From assembly GCA_003993805.1 (NCBI GenBank), contig RSEF01000031.1, forward strand, positions 57,172,137 to 57,236,136: 64,000 nucleotides of DNA, read 5' to 3'. This document shows, piece after piece, positions 1 to 12,478 of this stretch. Within the stretch, counting starts at the first letter, position 1. Each line of letters starts with the position of its first letter. Source of the DNA: Himantopus leucocephalus (taxonomy: Eukaryota; Chordata; Aves; Charadriiformes; Recurvirostridae). A program made the translations under genes and the position numbers. The notes below the pieces were generated by a model. That model searched no databases, was not told the origin of the DNA, and was given only the letters and a program-made list of their open reading frames with translations.

Positions 1-1419
1 CCACAGTGGTGCTGCTACCTGTCACAGGCCAAAAAGCCGCTACCCTAGATAATAATGCTGCTTGACAATTCCTACTGCAAGTTCATGCCTTCAGCTCCTT
101 GTAAATTTGGTCAGCTTTGAATGTTCGGATGGAAAAACTCATACTGGAGAAATGATGCATGTGTCAACAGTGGTTTTGTTATCTTATCCTTCCAGCAGCA
201 TATAAGCATTTAAATTATATTTCAAAGGACTTGAAGGTGACTACCACATTTTGTTGTATTGTGGACGTGTAAGCAATCATAGTGTAGTAACAGCTATGTG
301 CCTATGAACTGATTTACCCTAAACTTCTCTTACTAAACATAAACCAAATTTAATTCTCTTCATAATGTGCTATAAAATTACCATTTTTAAAGCTTAAATG
401 TGGTGTGACCTCATTAGATGCTATCTCCTGATCTTTCAGTGACTTATTCCACAGTCTTGGTTTCATTGAAGCCAGGACTTCGAGAGTAATTTAAAAAGAA
501 AATTCCAGCTGCCAATATTGATAAGAACGGAGACTATAAATACAAAACAACTGTGAAAACTTTGTGTATCAAGATTGCTACCAAAAATTAAGAGCTTTAA
601 CAAAAGTCTGTCTTCAATGTGAGGCATGAGGAAGCTTAATCATTAGCTGTATCTTTAAGGCTTATATTCACTACCTGATGTTCAAAAGGGCATGTTAAAA
701 GACCTTTGAGGCTAAAAAAGGTGGCAGAGGTGATTAATTAAAATTTAAGATGACAAGCTAGAAATATTTCTCATTCTTGACTTCTAAAGACATTTTCATT
801 TCAGAATCTGGAAACCCGCGTGCAATCTCAAGCACTAGTAAATTATTGGGCAGAAGAGGACAATCACTGCAGCAGCTGAAGACTCCTCAATAATCCTTGA
901 AGGAAAAGCAGCAAAATGCAGTCTAAATCAAAGCAGCTTGTACTGTTCAAGGACATGTTAACTGATGAAGATTTCAGATGTGGTTTTGCCCAGCTTCTCA
1001 CATACAGAACATTATGTGTCTTCTGTATTTCTCACATCCTGGGGAAAGGGAAGGAAAAGAAGGGAATATATTTGGAAGAAGGGAGCACCCCTAAAAGGGA
1101 ACAAGTGCAAAATGATGAGTGTGTGGAGATGAGGGAGATGTCTGGGGGAGAAGACAACAATCCCTCCCTATCACTGGATCAGCGGCATGTTACTGGGAAG
1201 GAGAGTATTGTGCCTTGAGTCAAGGGAAGGTAAATGCCAGGGTTGGGGTTTGCCATGTCTTGAGACTTGCTGTGCCACTAGCACTGGCAGGAAATTCATA
1301 GTCCATTGTTGTTAAATTAGCATGAGAATGGAACAATGGCAGGAGGGCGAAAACCTTAGCAATTTTTTTTGAAGTTTCCAGGGAGATCTACGAAGCCAAT
1401 ACACTTCATGTTCATATCA

Positions 1420-2660
1420 CACCAATTAGTATAAGCTATAATGAGAACAGGATTAGTGGACATCAGAATTAATATGATGTACTTGGGAAGAGTCAGTATG
1501 GCTTTTGTAAAAGGATGTCGTCTCCTCTAAGCCCAGTGGAGTTCTCCGAAGGGGTCAACAAGCATTTGGATTACGATGATACAGTTTTCAAAATGCTTTT
1601 GACAGATTTTAAGGAAAATGCTTAAGCATCTAGGACTTACAAGAAAAAAGTCCATCAACAGATAAAAAGAAAAAAATCTTATCAAAAGCTAGGAAATGGA
1701 GCTGGAATATTGGACCATCTGTCAGTTCTTACAAAGGATCAAGGTCATCAAAGGACTTCCTCAGGGAATTGCATTGAGGACTGGGACAGGCATTACAAAG
1801 GATGACAAAGTTTGTTAATTATTCGAGATAGTAATGAATAGAACCTATTATGAAGAACTGCAGACTCAACACGCCTGAGTTACTGGACAGTAAAATGGCA
1901 GATGAAATTCATTGTACGCAAATGTAAAGTGACATACGTGAGGAAAAACACTCCAAGCTTCTCATGTGAAAAGACGAGCTCTGTGCCTGGAACTACCACT
2001 CAGAAGAAAGATCCTGGAATAAGTTCCATGAAAACACCAGTCCAGTGCTCATCAGCTGCCAAAAAAACCAAACCAGAGTTCTAGGGACGACTGGGAAAGA
2101 AACAGAACAAGTAGACAAGGCTGTTATGCTACAAAACATCTTCAATACCGTGAGCAGTTTTGGACCTCCCATCACAGAAAGGGCAACATAAAATGGGAAA
2201 GGTTCAGAAAAAGATAAAAGTGGTATGGAAAGACTTGCATGTGTCCAAAGCAAATATCCATATAAGCAAAAACTTAAGCTGAGGCTCTTCAGTACAAAGA
2301 AAGGAACAACTTTGGGGATACCACATGGGTCTACAAAATCAGAATAGATATGGAATGGATGTATAGGAATCCACTGCTCTATTCTCTTCCAATAAAAAAA
2401 AATCTATTAAATGAACCACCTTCAAAACAGAAGAAAGTGGTTCTTCATGCAACTGGTAGTAAACTGGTGATGCTCCTTGACAAAGGAAGTGGTAAACGCA
2501 GTGTCAATGGGTTGCAGGGAGACTAGAGAGTTCACTGTACAGAAGTCATGGGCTACTGAACACACAGAATTCACATATTTTGAATTCAAACAGTCCTGAA
2601 GCTGAAAACAACTAGAAGCTTAAAGTCATCTCAGGGGAGAGGGAAAGGAAAAGTAAAATA
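1420..2660 (+). mobile_element. Ancient CR1/L3-type LINE fragment (degenerate reverse transcriptase to 3' region)
   Basis: The text follows the old amniote (turtle-like) CR1/L3 LINE for more than a kilobase. Early on, GGGAAGAGTCAGTATGGCTT and GGGGTCAACAAGCAT match the RT region. Further on, CTCAACACGCCTGAGTTACT and AAATGGCAGATGAAATTCA match the ORF2 C-terminal region, followed by a GGTTCAGAAAA block and a GAAAGTGGTTCTTCATGCA block near the 3' end. All frames are broken by stops and small indels, so it is a dead fossil. A short open frame (1902-2084) is a remnant. Boundaries are approximate, since the 3' end fades into unique sequence around 2.65 kb. The family assignment rests on remembered consensus text. 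Confidence 0.75.
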
Positions 2661-5347
2661 TGTAACTAAGCTGATGCCTTCCCTGGCATGTCCTCATGGT
2701 GACGATGTGAGACAGAATATTAGACTAGTTGGGTCTTTGGTCCACTCAAATAAAGCCTTTCCCATAGTCTTACGGGACCTAATTAAAACTTCACTTGATA
2801 ATAAACAAGATGCACTGGCATTTTCATGAAGTGCTGGCTCTTACTAATTGTCTGGGTTTTTCTTGCATATTTTGGTTTGGATTTTGATTCTTTAAAAAAA
2901 TAAAGAGGTAATTTGTAAAACTGATAGAGAACCACTGCAGTATTTCAGCTTCTGTGTTTCTTTGTGGTGACACCCAGGGATTAAGGGACTTTTTATCATC
3001 TTAATGTTACTTCATCACCCCTGGTACATAGAAAATTGGTATTGAGCAACACTACAGAGAAAAAAAACTTCTAGAGGTAAATGAGAATAGTGCTTTTATC
3101 TGCCAAACCACTGGCTCAAAAGCACATGAAAAGGCATTGTTCTGGATCTCCATCTCCCACAGTGAGGAGATCCAGAGATGGGCTGTGTTATCTGTTCTGG
3201 GTTTGATTTAACACTGGCCAATAATACTGCATTGTATAGATGAGATGGCTTGATGTCTTCTCTCTTTAACCAATATTGGATTGATCAAGTTACAACCTGC
3301 TGCATAAAATCTATTCTGGCATCTGACAGTGAATCACCTTCCTGAGCCATTCTGCAAATATTGTCTGGGCCAAAAGCAACAGCATTCTGAAGTCATTATA
3401 TTTAAATATGTAATCAGCAGTTTTGGAATTAGGGAGTTTATACATAAATGTACCCTGTTTTATAAACTCTTACTGTATCGACAAAAAAAATACCATACCT
3501 AACTTGCATGTAAAACAAAAATCAAGGAATACACAAAGGTCACTGCAGACCTTAATTCTCCTGCAACTCTGTTAACTTGCATCAAAATAATGCCAAATTA
3601 CAATGGTTATAGCATTTGCTTTCATGGATGAGAGAATCAGGCTAATACAGCTCCATCTGCTATATTTTCAATGCAGACCATTTGTACTTCAGCAGTAGTT
3701 CATCAACAGGGAAAAATTCTGCCACACAAAAGGAAATTTCACAAAGTAAAGCCTACAGGAACTGGTAAGCGCAGCTAAATTATTTACTACTAATAAACTG
3801 AACATTGGTACCATCATCTCAAAATGCATTTGACGCTGTCCAGTGGGAATTTCCTGCCAGAAACTGCAAGCTGCTTGCCTAGAAGACTGTGTGTTACCCA
3901 GCTACAGGACATTTTCCCTCTTCTCGTTACTGCTGCTGTCTCCGGTGCCTTGCATTGAACAGAAATAAGGTCTACAATGAAGGTACGGGACTGGAATTCA
4001 GGACACTCAGGTTAAGTGTCTCATTTTTTTGGGAACTCTGTATATGAGACGGGTCTCCTAAAGGCTTTTTGGCAACCAACCTAGGACCTCCACTGTATCA
4101 CCGCGCTTGAGTCTGACCCAGCAATCCTCAAACCCCCTCATATAACTTTTTAGGGACCTGAAAGGCTGCATCCCAATGCCAGTATATTCACTAGTAAACA
4201 TTCACAGCATTTCCAGAACTGCTGCCTTCCTGTATATCCTTAGCCTCTCCTCCCACGTGTAAGGTCTTCTGGGACTGACACTGATGACACCTCCAGATCT
4301 AACTTCCTTAGGCGACTCATGCAGTAGCTGTGTCCTGAAGATACTTTCTAGAGACTAAATTTCTATAAAGTTCCGGATACCTAATGGTGTAGGTATCCAT
4401 CTGCTCACCACTGTATGCCCTCAATCTCATTCCTAGGATTTCCACCTTCCCAAGCACTGGAAAAAGGACACAGCAATCAGGTCTGCAGATCCCACATCAA
4501 TAAACCCTCTAAATTGTAGCTACTACTTGTTGCCTCAGATCCCTTCCAGTCTTCAGTTTCTTTATAACACATTCCTTATGCTTGCAAAGGGAAAATCACA
4601 TCCTTTGAAAGAGTTAGTTTTAATCATAGTTTGAGACGTTTTCAGGACACACGCATTCAACCTGTATGTGGAGAGTTCAACAAATGGTTGATCGGGTACA
4701 TGTTGGGACCATGATCTCCTATAGCGAAATGTCTGCAGTGCAAATGATGGACAAGGAGTATGGAAAACCCATTATTCTTACTGGTGACCTATTCCAGCAT
4801 GGTGGTTGGGGGCACAGCTTCTCACTTCCTGTCTCTACCTCCATTTCTCCTGCACGTCATTAGCAGCCTTTCAGCTGGGGCCAACAAGGAGGGAATGAAC
4901 AGTCAAGTTAGTCCCTCCTCAAGCACAGCACAGCTAAAGGGAATCGAAATTACAGCCCTAACATATAACGAAGCACAATACAGCTTCATTAGTAGAAAGC
5001 TGTGCTGTTCAAAGTGACAAAGAAAAGACAGATGGGGAAAACAAACAGAAAGAGACAACAGGGAATACTGTAATCGCTGGCAGTTTTATATATTTTTCAG
5101 AAATTACACTTTTTGCGCTTTGTTCACTTTTACCATCTCATTCCTTCACCATTCTTAGCAACCCTAACCTTTCTCCATGTACTGACAGCCTTTCTCTCCT
5201 TGTCCAAACAGCAGCCAGAGCACGTGCTATCCAACTTTCTTGTCTGAAATGTGATAAGGATGCAGAGATCCTCCACATGAATTCACCATAAACTATCTTA
5301 GCATTTGTTTTGCCCTGCAAAAGACATCCCTGTATTTTAATTAAAAG
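2661..5347. other. Intronic sequence, no gene recognised
   Basis: AT-rich sequence. The 65- to 85-codon plus-strand frames near 4.7-5.0 kb have no recognisable domain. Only the small inverted repeat at 4375-4398 stands out. Confidence 0.5.
4375..4398. repeat. Perfect 9-bp inverted repeat with 6-base loop
   Basis: GGATACCTA, loop ATGGTG, TAGGTATCC. It lies in otherwise unassigned intronic sequence. Confidence 0.85.
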
Positions 5348-5480
5348 ATCAGACTTTTAAAGGCCAGAAGGAACATTTATAACCTTCTAGTCTGATGACT
5401 TAAGTAATATAGGCCTGAAAAATCTCACTAGACAGCTCCTGCATCAAACATACAGAATCAAGGTGAGACACAAACCCTCC
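5348..5480. repeat. Ancient amniote interspersed repeat fragment
   Basis: AAAGGCCAGAAGGAACATTT, then CTTCTAGTCTGATGACTT, a degenerate 'ATAGGCC' block and CTCCTGCATCAA follow a repeat that is abundant in turtle and crocodile genomes and sparse in birds, probably a 3' piece of an old CR1-like LINE. It is heavily diverged. Orientation and family name are not certain. Confidence 0.5.
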
Positions 5481-5867
5481 TTAATCAATCCTAACATAAA
5501 AAGTAACGAAAAACCCACCTGAGCCCATGTTCAATTGGTCTAACTAGTAAATTTTCCTCACTACTAAAAACATGTAGCATCATTTTAAATAATGAGTAAA
5601 GAGGTAAATAACAAAATTACATAATGGGCCTCAGTTTTGAAGATTGCATCCATACAGTGTGTACTGCAAGAGTGGAGCCTGGGTTTCTCAGTAAACACCA
5701 TCACATATGCAAAAAAAAAAAGAAAGAAAGAAAAAAGGTATATTTACCCCAAATCAAGCACATAAACAATTTTTATAGAGCAAGTAATTTCAAAGTATTA
5801 ATTTATAGAAAGCAGATTAATTGGCTAGCTTCCTAATTATATTCTGAAGATATACAAACATGGGATT

Positions 5868-6020
5868 TGTCATTTTCAAAGCTCTTTACAGACCGTAACT
5901 AATCTTCTAACTCCTCTACAAGGTAAGAATTATGGTGCCCATTTTAGACACAAGGATATGTGCAAAGATGCCCAAATATAGATCTGCTGTAAATGAGTTC
6001 AACTCAAGATTGCTATAAAC
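5868..6020 (+). repeat. MIR/L2-like ancient SINE fragment
   Basis: The order of blocks matches the MIR core and 3' region: CAAAGCTCTTTACAGACC, a TAACTAAT stretch, CTACAAGGTAAGAATTATGG, GCCCATTTTAGACACAAGGA, then a degenerate 'GCACAGAGAGG... TTGCCCAAGGTC' region. It is strongly diverged, as expected for a pre-amniote insertion. No function is visible. Confidence 0.6.
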
Positions 6021-7263
6021 AGAGCTTCTCTGCCTGAAGTGAGCCAACATACGATAGGGAAACAAGGATAAGAAGTCAGCACATCCTAGACCTTGTTACA
6101 TGTCTGTTATATATAATCATTTCTATCTATAAACAGTTTCAGAAAAAACAAACACTCAAAATTTCAAGCAACTGCAGTATTCTGTGATATAAGGGACAGG
6201 ACTGGTACAGTCCACCTGCCAGCACCAGAGATTGTCAGGGCTCTGATGGAAAAAAAAAAAAAGGCCACTGCAAAGAGCCACGTATAATGTTTTCAAAAGT
6301 GCCTATCAAGCCTGAATGATTTTATGACATGGAAAAATGTCCTATGGTGCCACCATGCTCACTGACATTCCTACTCTGTGGTTAACTAGCCCTGGGGGTT
6401 GCAGCCTGGATATAACCTCATAAAAAACTTGGAAAAAAAAGTGACAGAATCTAGTTTTAAGCAAGAGAAGGTTATTCCAACAGCAGAAGCATGTTCTCCT
6501 GCCTAGACTTCCACCTTCTATTTACTCACACTCCACCAAAAGGAGCGCTGGCTGGTCCACCCACCTGGACCAAACTCAGGAGGCCAAGGAACGGCATTCA
6601 AGAAGTCCATGAACTCCACAGAGCTGAAAACAGTACTTCTCTAACTGCAACTCAAATAGAAACAAGTTCTTCATTAAACTTACACTTCCCAACCTCGTCC
6701 CTAAAGACTGTAAGTAGAAAAGTAGTGCTTACCCATTTGGAGGGAACTATAACTAAGCCTGTTAGTGCACCTGGACACTCAAGACCACGAGGCAATGGTT
6801 TGGACTGGTCTGTCTCAAAATCACATGAGTATATGGGGTACACTCAGATACACAGATCAAGAAAATGTCTACCTTGTCTCAGGTCATCAAAGATCCAGTG
6901 GTTGAGTCCTGTCATATCTCACTCACTAAGAAACATTTGGATCAAATTTCAGTGACATTTCTGTACACATGCTTGAAACTGCTGTCCTAGCAAAATCCAA
7001 TGTACCTCACCTTGGCCAAGCAACAATTAAGATGATTCAGTCCATAAGACAATCCTTTCTTAATCCTCAGTAGTATATTTCAACTTCCGACTATCCATTG
7101 TCAACCCGTTTTTTTACAAGGATTCACTGAAATTTCCTTTTAGCTGTTTAGACATGCTGTACCAGTAAACCAAAAATAATACAATCAACTAATCCACCTT
7201 GCATATATAAATGAAAACATCACACTGACAAGAGTGTCACATCCACTAACATTTTATATGAAG

Positions 7264-7313
7264 GGTGAGAACTGAATTGTACTATAGAGGTGAGAACTGA
7301 ATTGTACTATAGA
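7264..7313 (+). repeat. Perfect 25-bp tandem duplication
   Basis: A 25-base unit starting GGTGAGAACTGAATTGTACT occurs twice in direct succession (7264-7288 and 7289-7313) without a mismatch, followed by a partial third start (GTGGTGAG). This indicates a recent slippage or repair event. Confidence 0.95.
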
Positions 7314-7937
7314 AGTGGTGAGTTGAAAACTGTTTTTTCAAATTTGGCTGGAGATTACTGAAATGTGTTCATGCCTTGTGTAAAATAAAACTATTTTCAG
7401 GCTATAAAACCAATAGCATTAGAGATGGAATCCATATTTAATAATATTTACTGTCAAAGACCCACTTAAGCATGCATTCAGTTTTCAACAATTTACCAAA
7501 CTGCAACTATAGTACCACTTTTCTTTTCAGGTTTTTACTAATACTCTAAAATCATGTTAGCTGTGATACATTCAATAGATTTTCTGTTAGTAACAAAGAT
7601 TTTGCAGTTTATGCAAAGTGAAGAACTTTAAACGCTCAGATATTATACCTGATTTTTCACCCAAATGAGTGTCATCCATATAGCAAAGGACATGTTGATG
7701 TTTCCTTTTTAAGTAATTCAACAATTACTCATATTCTCTGATAACAGGACAGAAACATTTCACATCTTTTAGAGGATGCCTGGATTTTGGTTCTCCTAAA
7801 AATCGGTTGTGAATGCTCTGGTTTTAATTACACTTGTCATTCCACCACTATTAATCAAACAACAAGGCTTGTAAAAAGAGAGCAATAGGAAGTTACTTAG
7901 CGTAGTAACCATAATCTATTTCTTACTCGTTAAATGG

Positions 7938-7976
7938 TACAGGGTGGCGGGGGGGGGGGGGGNNNNGTGGAGGGGG
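7938..7976 (+). repeat. Poly-G tract with 4-N gap
   Basis: GGTGGC followed by a long G run, four N (7963-7966), then GTGGAGGGGGG. The N run marks an unresolved homopolymer. G-quadruplex formation is possible. Confidence 0.85.
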
Positions 7977-10900
7977 GAATGGGATGGACCACATTTCTGT
8001 TCACACAGGGCCACAGATTTTGCTGAACCAATGTTAACATCCATTGGCAGGGCCTCCTACCCATTCAAACACCAAGAAGACCTTAACTGAACCTCTGAGT
8101 GTGAGAAAGTGTTTCCTCTCCTCCCCTCCAAAGTCAAGTGTTTCAAAGACACCACTGCAAAGGACTGCCTTAATGAGGGAAATAAGGAAGAGAACATGTT
8201 CCAAACTGATCCCTAGCTGTTCTCCCTCTTTGGAGCTAGAGGCTTCCTCCAATATGGAAGCCCACACCCAAACCTCACTAAGTTCATTAATGCAGGGGTC
8301 ATACACCTGCAGCTTGCTTTGAGTCTGTGTGGAGAAGAAAGGTGAAAGGCTCACCAAAATCTTTTGAAAGAGAAAGATGCTAGAGTTGTCACGTCCTTAA
8401 CTGCGTAAATCATTGCAAGGTACGTGCATCCTGGCAAAACACCCTCAAGAGGCACAAACATTATCTGTCCCACTGCACCTCTTTGTGTACCAATACCAGG
8501 TTTTATCATTTCATTACCAATGCCATCTCTTCAGGGAAACGGAGCTTGTACAACTTACTCTAACACACGCTGTCTTTATCCAGCTGTGTAGTACGACGGC
8601 AGACATCTCCTCCCTTCAGAGATGACATGAACAAAGCTCTAAGTGCGAACCAAAACTTTCTTTTGTGTGCTAATTTTTAGCTTGTGTAGAAATAAAATGG
8701 GCTTAAAGCAAATACACCAAAAGGAGTTACAGAACTACTTTCAAAAATCCATTTACTGATAATATACTGCCATTGGCTCTTTTTTTTCCCTGGAGTTCTG
8801 ACAATTCTGGGTGTCAAGCAAACAGGTGTGATGTTATTTTTCCACAGTGTGTTTACCAAAGGATTTATGATAGAAAAGTTGAAGAACCTTTTTATTCATG
8901 TTAGGCATGACTTCCCTTTCCATCTGATGAGGGTATTCTGGCACTGTGTCGGTTAATACTGACCTTTGGAAGCACCTTTCTGATAATTGAGACATTTCCG
9001 GATGTTCCACAACTCCTGGATTGCATCAGCATTTGAGCAGTGTCACCACTACCTCTTCTGAGATCACGGTCTGTTTTGTTACTCAGGTTTCACTCTCTGA
9101 ACAACGCAGCTGGTTACGGCATTTTGTATTACATACATTTAAATTAATACAATTTTCTCTTACAGACTTTCTGAACTACTTTCTGCAAGAAGTCGGCAAC
9201 TGCCAGTGCAGACTCATAACAAAGCTGCCAAGGGCAAAGCAGAACTCTGTGTCAAGTCATAGGTGCTGCTCAGGCTCGGTGACTGTGGCCATGTCACCTC
9301 AGTCCAGCCACTTTGCTATGAGGCTGTCCTGCACACACTGTGGGTAGCAGTAAAGCCTGCTCCTGCTGTCCACAGACATATGATTTGAGAATTTCAAAGC
9401 ATACACAGGACTGCTGGTCAAATGTCACTTCCCTGCAAGGAGCAGGTGACAGTAAGAACCAAGAGCAGTTCTAAGCTGGCATCATCGTTTTGGAGAAGAA
9501 GACAGAGTCAAAAAATGGTTGAGGAAGAGGGGGGAGAAAAGTACAGGCATCACTTTCACTTTCCCAGGAAAGAGTAAATTGTATGCAGAACAGTGGGGTT
9601 TTCTGTTCATTTTCCGCAGAGAATTATTTTATGTTCCTCCTTCTTATGCAACCTCAAATTTTGCCTCCTGTGTCAAGCTGCATCCCCAGCAGCGATAGCT
9701 TTCTCAAGCTAACCTGAATAAACAAAGAGATTTTCAGTTCCTGAGGGAGATAATTTCTGAACAGGAAAACCTTCCCATGACAGTAGCATTGCTGCTATTC
9801 CACAATAAATCCTACGAAGCCTTGGCTCATGAAGTGCAAAACACCACCCTGATCTTTCCTTTGCAGCAGGCTAATGGCCAAATGTTATTGATTTCTTGCC
9901 AGTTTGACAAAAATGTGCAGGCCATTAGGTCTTGAACTTGCCATACAATCAAAGAAACTTCTCTTTTAAATAAAGCTCTGCTTTCTACTATGTTTGTTTC
10001 ACAACACTTTTCATAACAAATTCCTGAAAAATCTAGGATGGCAAATAAAGCAGAGCAACCAAATCAGCTTTGGCTGGAATACAAACAGAATCATTTCAAA
10101 GGACGTTATTGCACTTTCTTTTAGTGCTGCCAATACCAAGTTTTAGAAGTTATGATCTCTGCTATTCTACTGGAGTTTCTCAAAATTATATTAACGATAT
10201 ACATTTTCTACTAATAGTAAAGCCCAAATGATCAAAGAAGTATTCACATGGCCAATGCCAAAATTCAATTTGCTTTACATTTCTTTTTCCATTTGCACAT
10301 GAATGTCTTATTTTTAACTGAAATTCTTTTTCCTCTCAAACAAAATATAAATTGCCTCTTTTTTCTTTTAATTTAACCAAAATTGATCCTTTTTTAAAAA
10401 AGATCCACACAAAAAACACCACCACATCTTTAAGCCATCAGTTTCAACCAAAACATCTGAGAAGCAGTTTATCACCAATAGCTGCATCTAAATACAAACA
10501 GTTCCTTTTGGTTTTTTGTTTTTAACTCACTGGAATGTATTGTGGGAAGACTATGCCAGAAATTCAATTTCTGTTCTCACAATTCTCTCATGTTTGGAGC
10601 TTTGTTGCCCACATGAATATTATCCTTTTCAAAGGCACAGAAACATACAGCAGTGTGTAAGTATTGAAAAGCTATCCAGTTTTGCCACTGACAGCAAGAA
10701 AAGAGGCATTACCTGTACCAAGGAAACTATAAAAGAACGTAATTTTGTGCACTAACAGGCATACAAGGCAAAATGTCAAAATACAGTAGGAAATCAGCTA
10801 TAGAGCTTTCAGGTCAGTTAAAAGCCTCACCCACTTTCTTACTGGAAACTTGACACATTTTTCTGCAGCAACAGACAAAGCATTCTTTAAGTCATCTTTT

Positions 10901-12457
10901 CTTGAAGAATATTCCCAGTAAGAGGAAAAATACTGCTTACACCTTCTGCTTTGATTTACACCAGAGTTGGGCAAGGGAGGGGTGGGGGTAGTAACAGGGC
11001 AAAAAACCCCACCTTTCTATCCTACAGGAAATTCTAATGTTTTATCATACCAAGAATTACTTAGAAACATAAAATCAAAAGAAAACAAAATCTTTTGGCA
11101 CTTTGTGTTGAATCAACAAATTGTGATGGACCAACCAAAAAAACACTTTGTTTGAAGCTTATTCCACACCAACCTATAGGTGCCTAAAGGGAATGATAAT
11201 GCAGCTGCTACCCCATACAGGTGTACTGCTTATCCAAGCTATATTTCCATGTCGGGTCTATGGTCATATGTCTTCCAGGATCTTAAAGACACTTTCAGCT
11301 GCAGTGGAAGCAGTGGGTGGTCAAGTTATACAAGAAAAGGTGAGAGGCACCACACCTGCCTTCTTTGAGCCACCATAGCACTATAGGTCAATCAAGTTTA
11401 ATGCAACTCAGTTCAAAACCAAACATTTCACTGTGGATCAGCTGATAATTTGATTTATGAAATCAAACCAGCCAAAAACTATGTTGTCAATCACATGTGG
11501 AAAAAATGCGGTAAATTCAATGAGGGTTTTTAAGGTCTTTTGAAACTACTTTTTCCATGCAAAATAATTCTAACAAAAAGTCGAAGACCAGCATCCACAG
11601 AAACCCTCCCTGGATTCCTATCATGCTTTCTTTCATTCTTACACTTCTATTTCTGACACCTCCTCTCTAACTTTCGTAATGTTAAAAATTAAGAACCTCT
11701 TTGTTCTATCAGTTGCATAAAAATGGGATACTACTTCTGCTGCAGAAGTTGTAGTAATTATGGAGATTGCCAACCCACTGCCTGACATGGTGTCAGAAAG
11801 ATAACCTCATTCAGGTTTCCTAAAGAGAAGACAGAAATCCACAAAACAATCCTTGTCAAGCCCTTAAAATTGTCGTTTCCAAGGTAAAACAATGCAGAAG
11901 TAGCTACAGTGCTTTTGATAACTAAAGCTAGAAGCTTCAAAGTTCACCTTTTGAACACAATTGGGGAAACACTTGTTTTTATAGAGATGTTTGCAGTGCA
12001 TTCTCGTAGATACTGTCTTGTAGCATTACAGTTCTGTATGCCCATGTAAAAAAAGATGTGGCACAAAAACTGTGTGAATTTACTTGTCTGCTGCAGAAAC
12101 ATAAAGGATGTAGCCAGCTGCAGTAAGGGAGAAAAATGAGAAGAGGGAGAATACTGCTCAATAGAATTCTAGCTTCAAAGTGACATTCCCATCACTGTCA
12201 CATACAGACAAATTTGCATCAAGAATTTTGTAAGGAAGTTCAGTGGGATCCAACCACACAGAGCTGACCTAGAACAACACTACCCAAAGCAAAGGTACCA
12301 GTCTGACTTGGGCAACTACTCTGGCACACTTGTTTGAGGGAATGCAACCTTTAATTATGCCTGAATTCTTCGCTGCTTAAATACAGAGACAATAATCCTC
12401 ATGAACATACAGCACTAGAAGGTGAATTTACTGTACAGAGCTGACAGTATGCTGCGG

Positions 12458-12478
12458 TCCACAACCCTCAGTTGTGGA
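12458..12478. repeat. Perfect 8-bp inverted repeat with 5-base loop
   Basis: TCCACAAC, loop CCTCA, GTTGTGGA. The GTGG/CCAC core resembles a RUNX site (TGTGGT) only loosely. Confidence 0.8.

Noticed and set aside
6491..6955. 154-codon plus-strand open frame
   Set aside because: No domain, low-information composition, overlapping frame on the other strand, no splice or promoter support; length is within chance for a 64-kb window.
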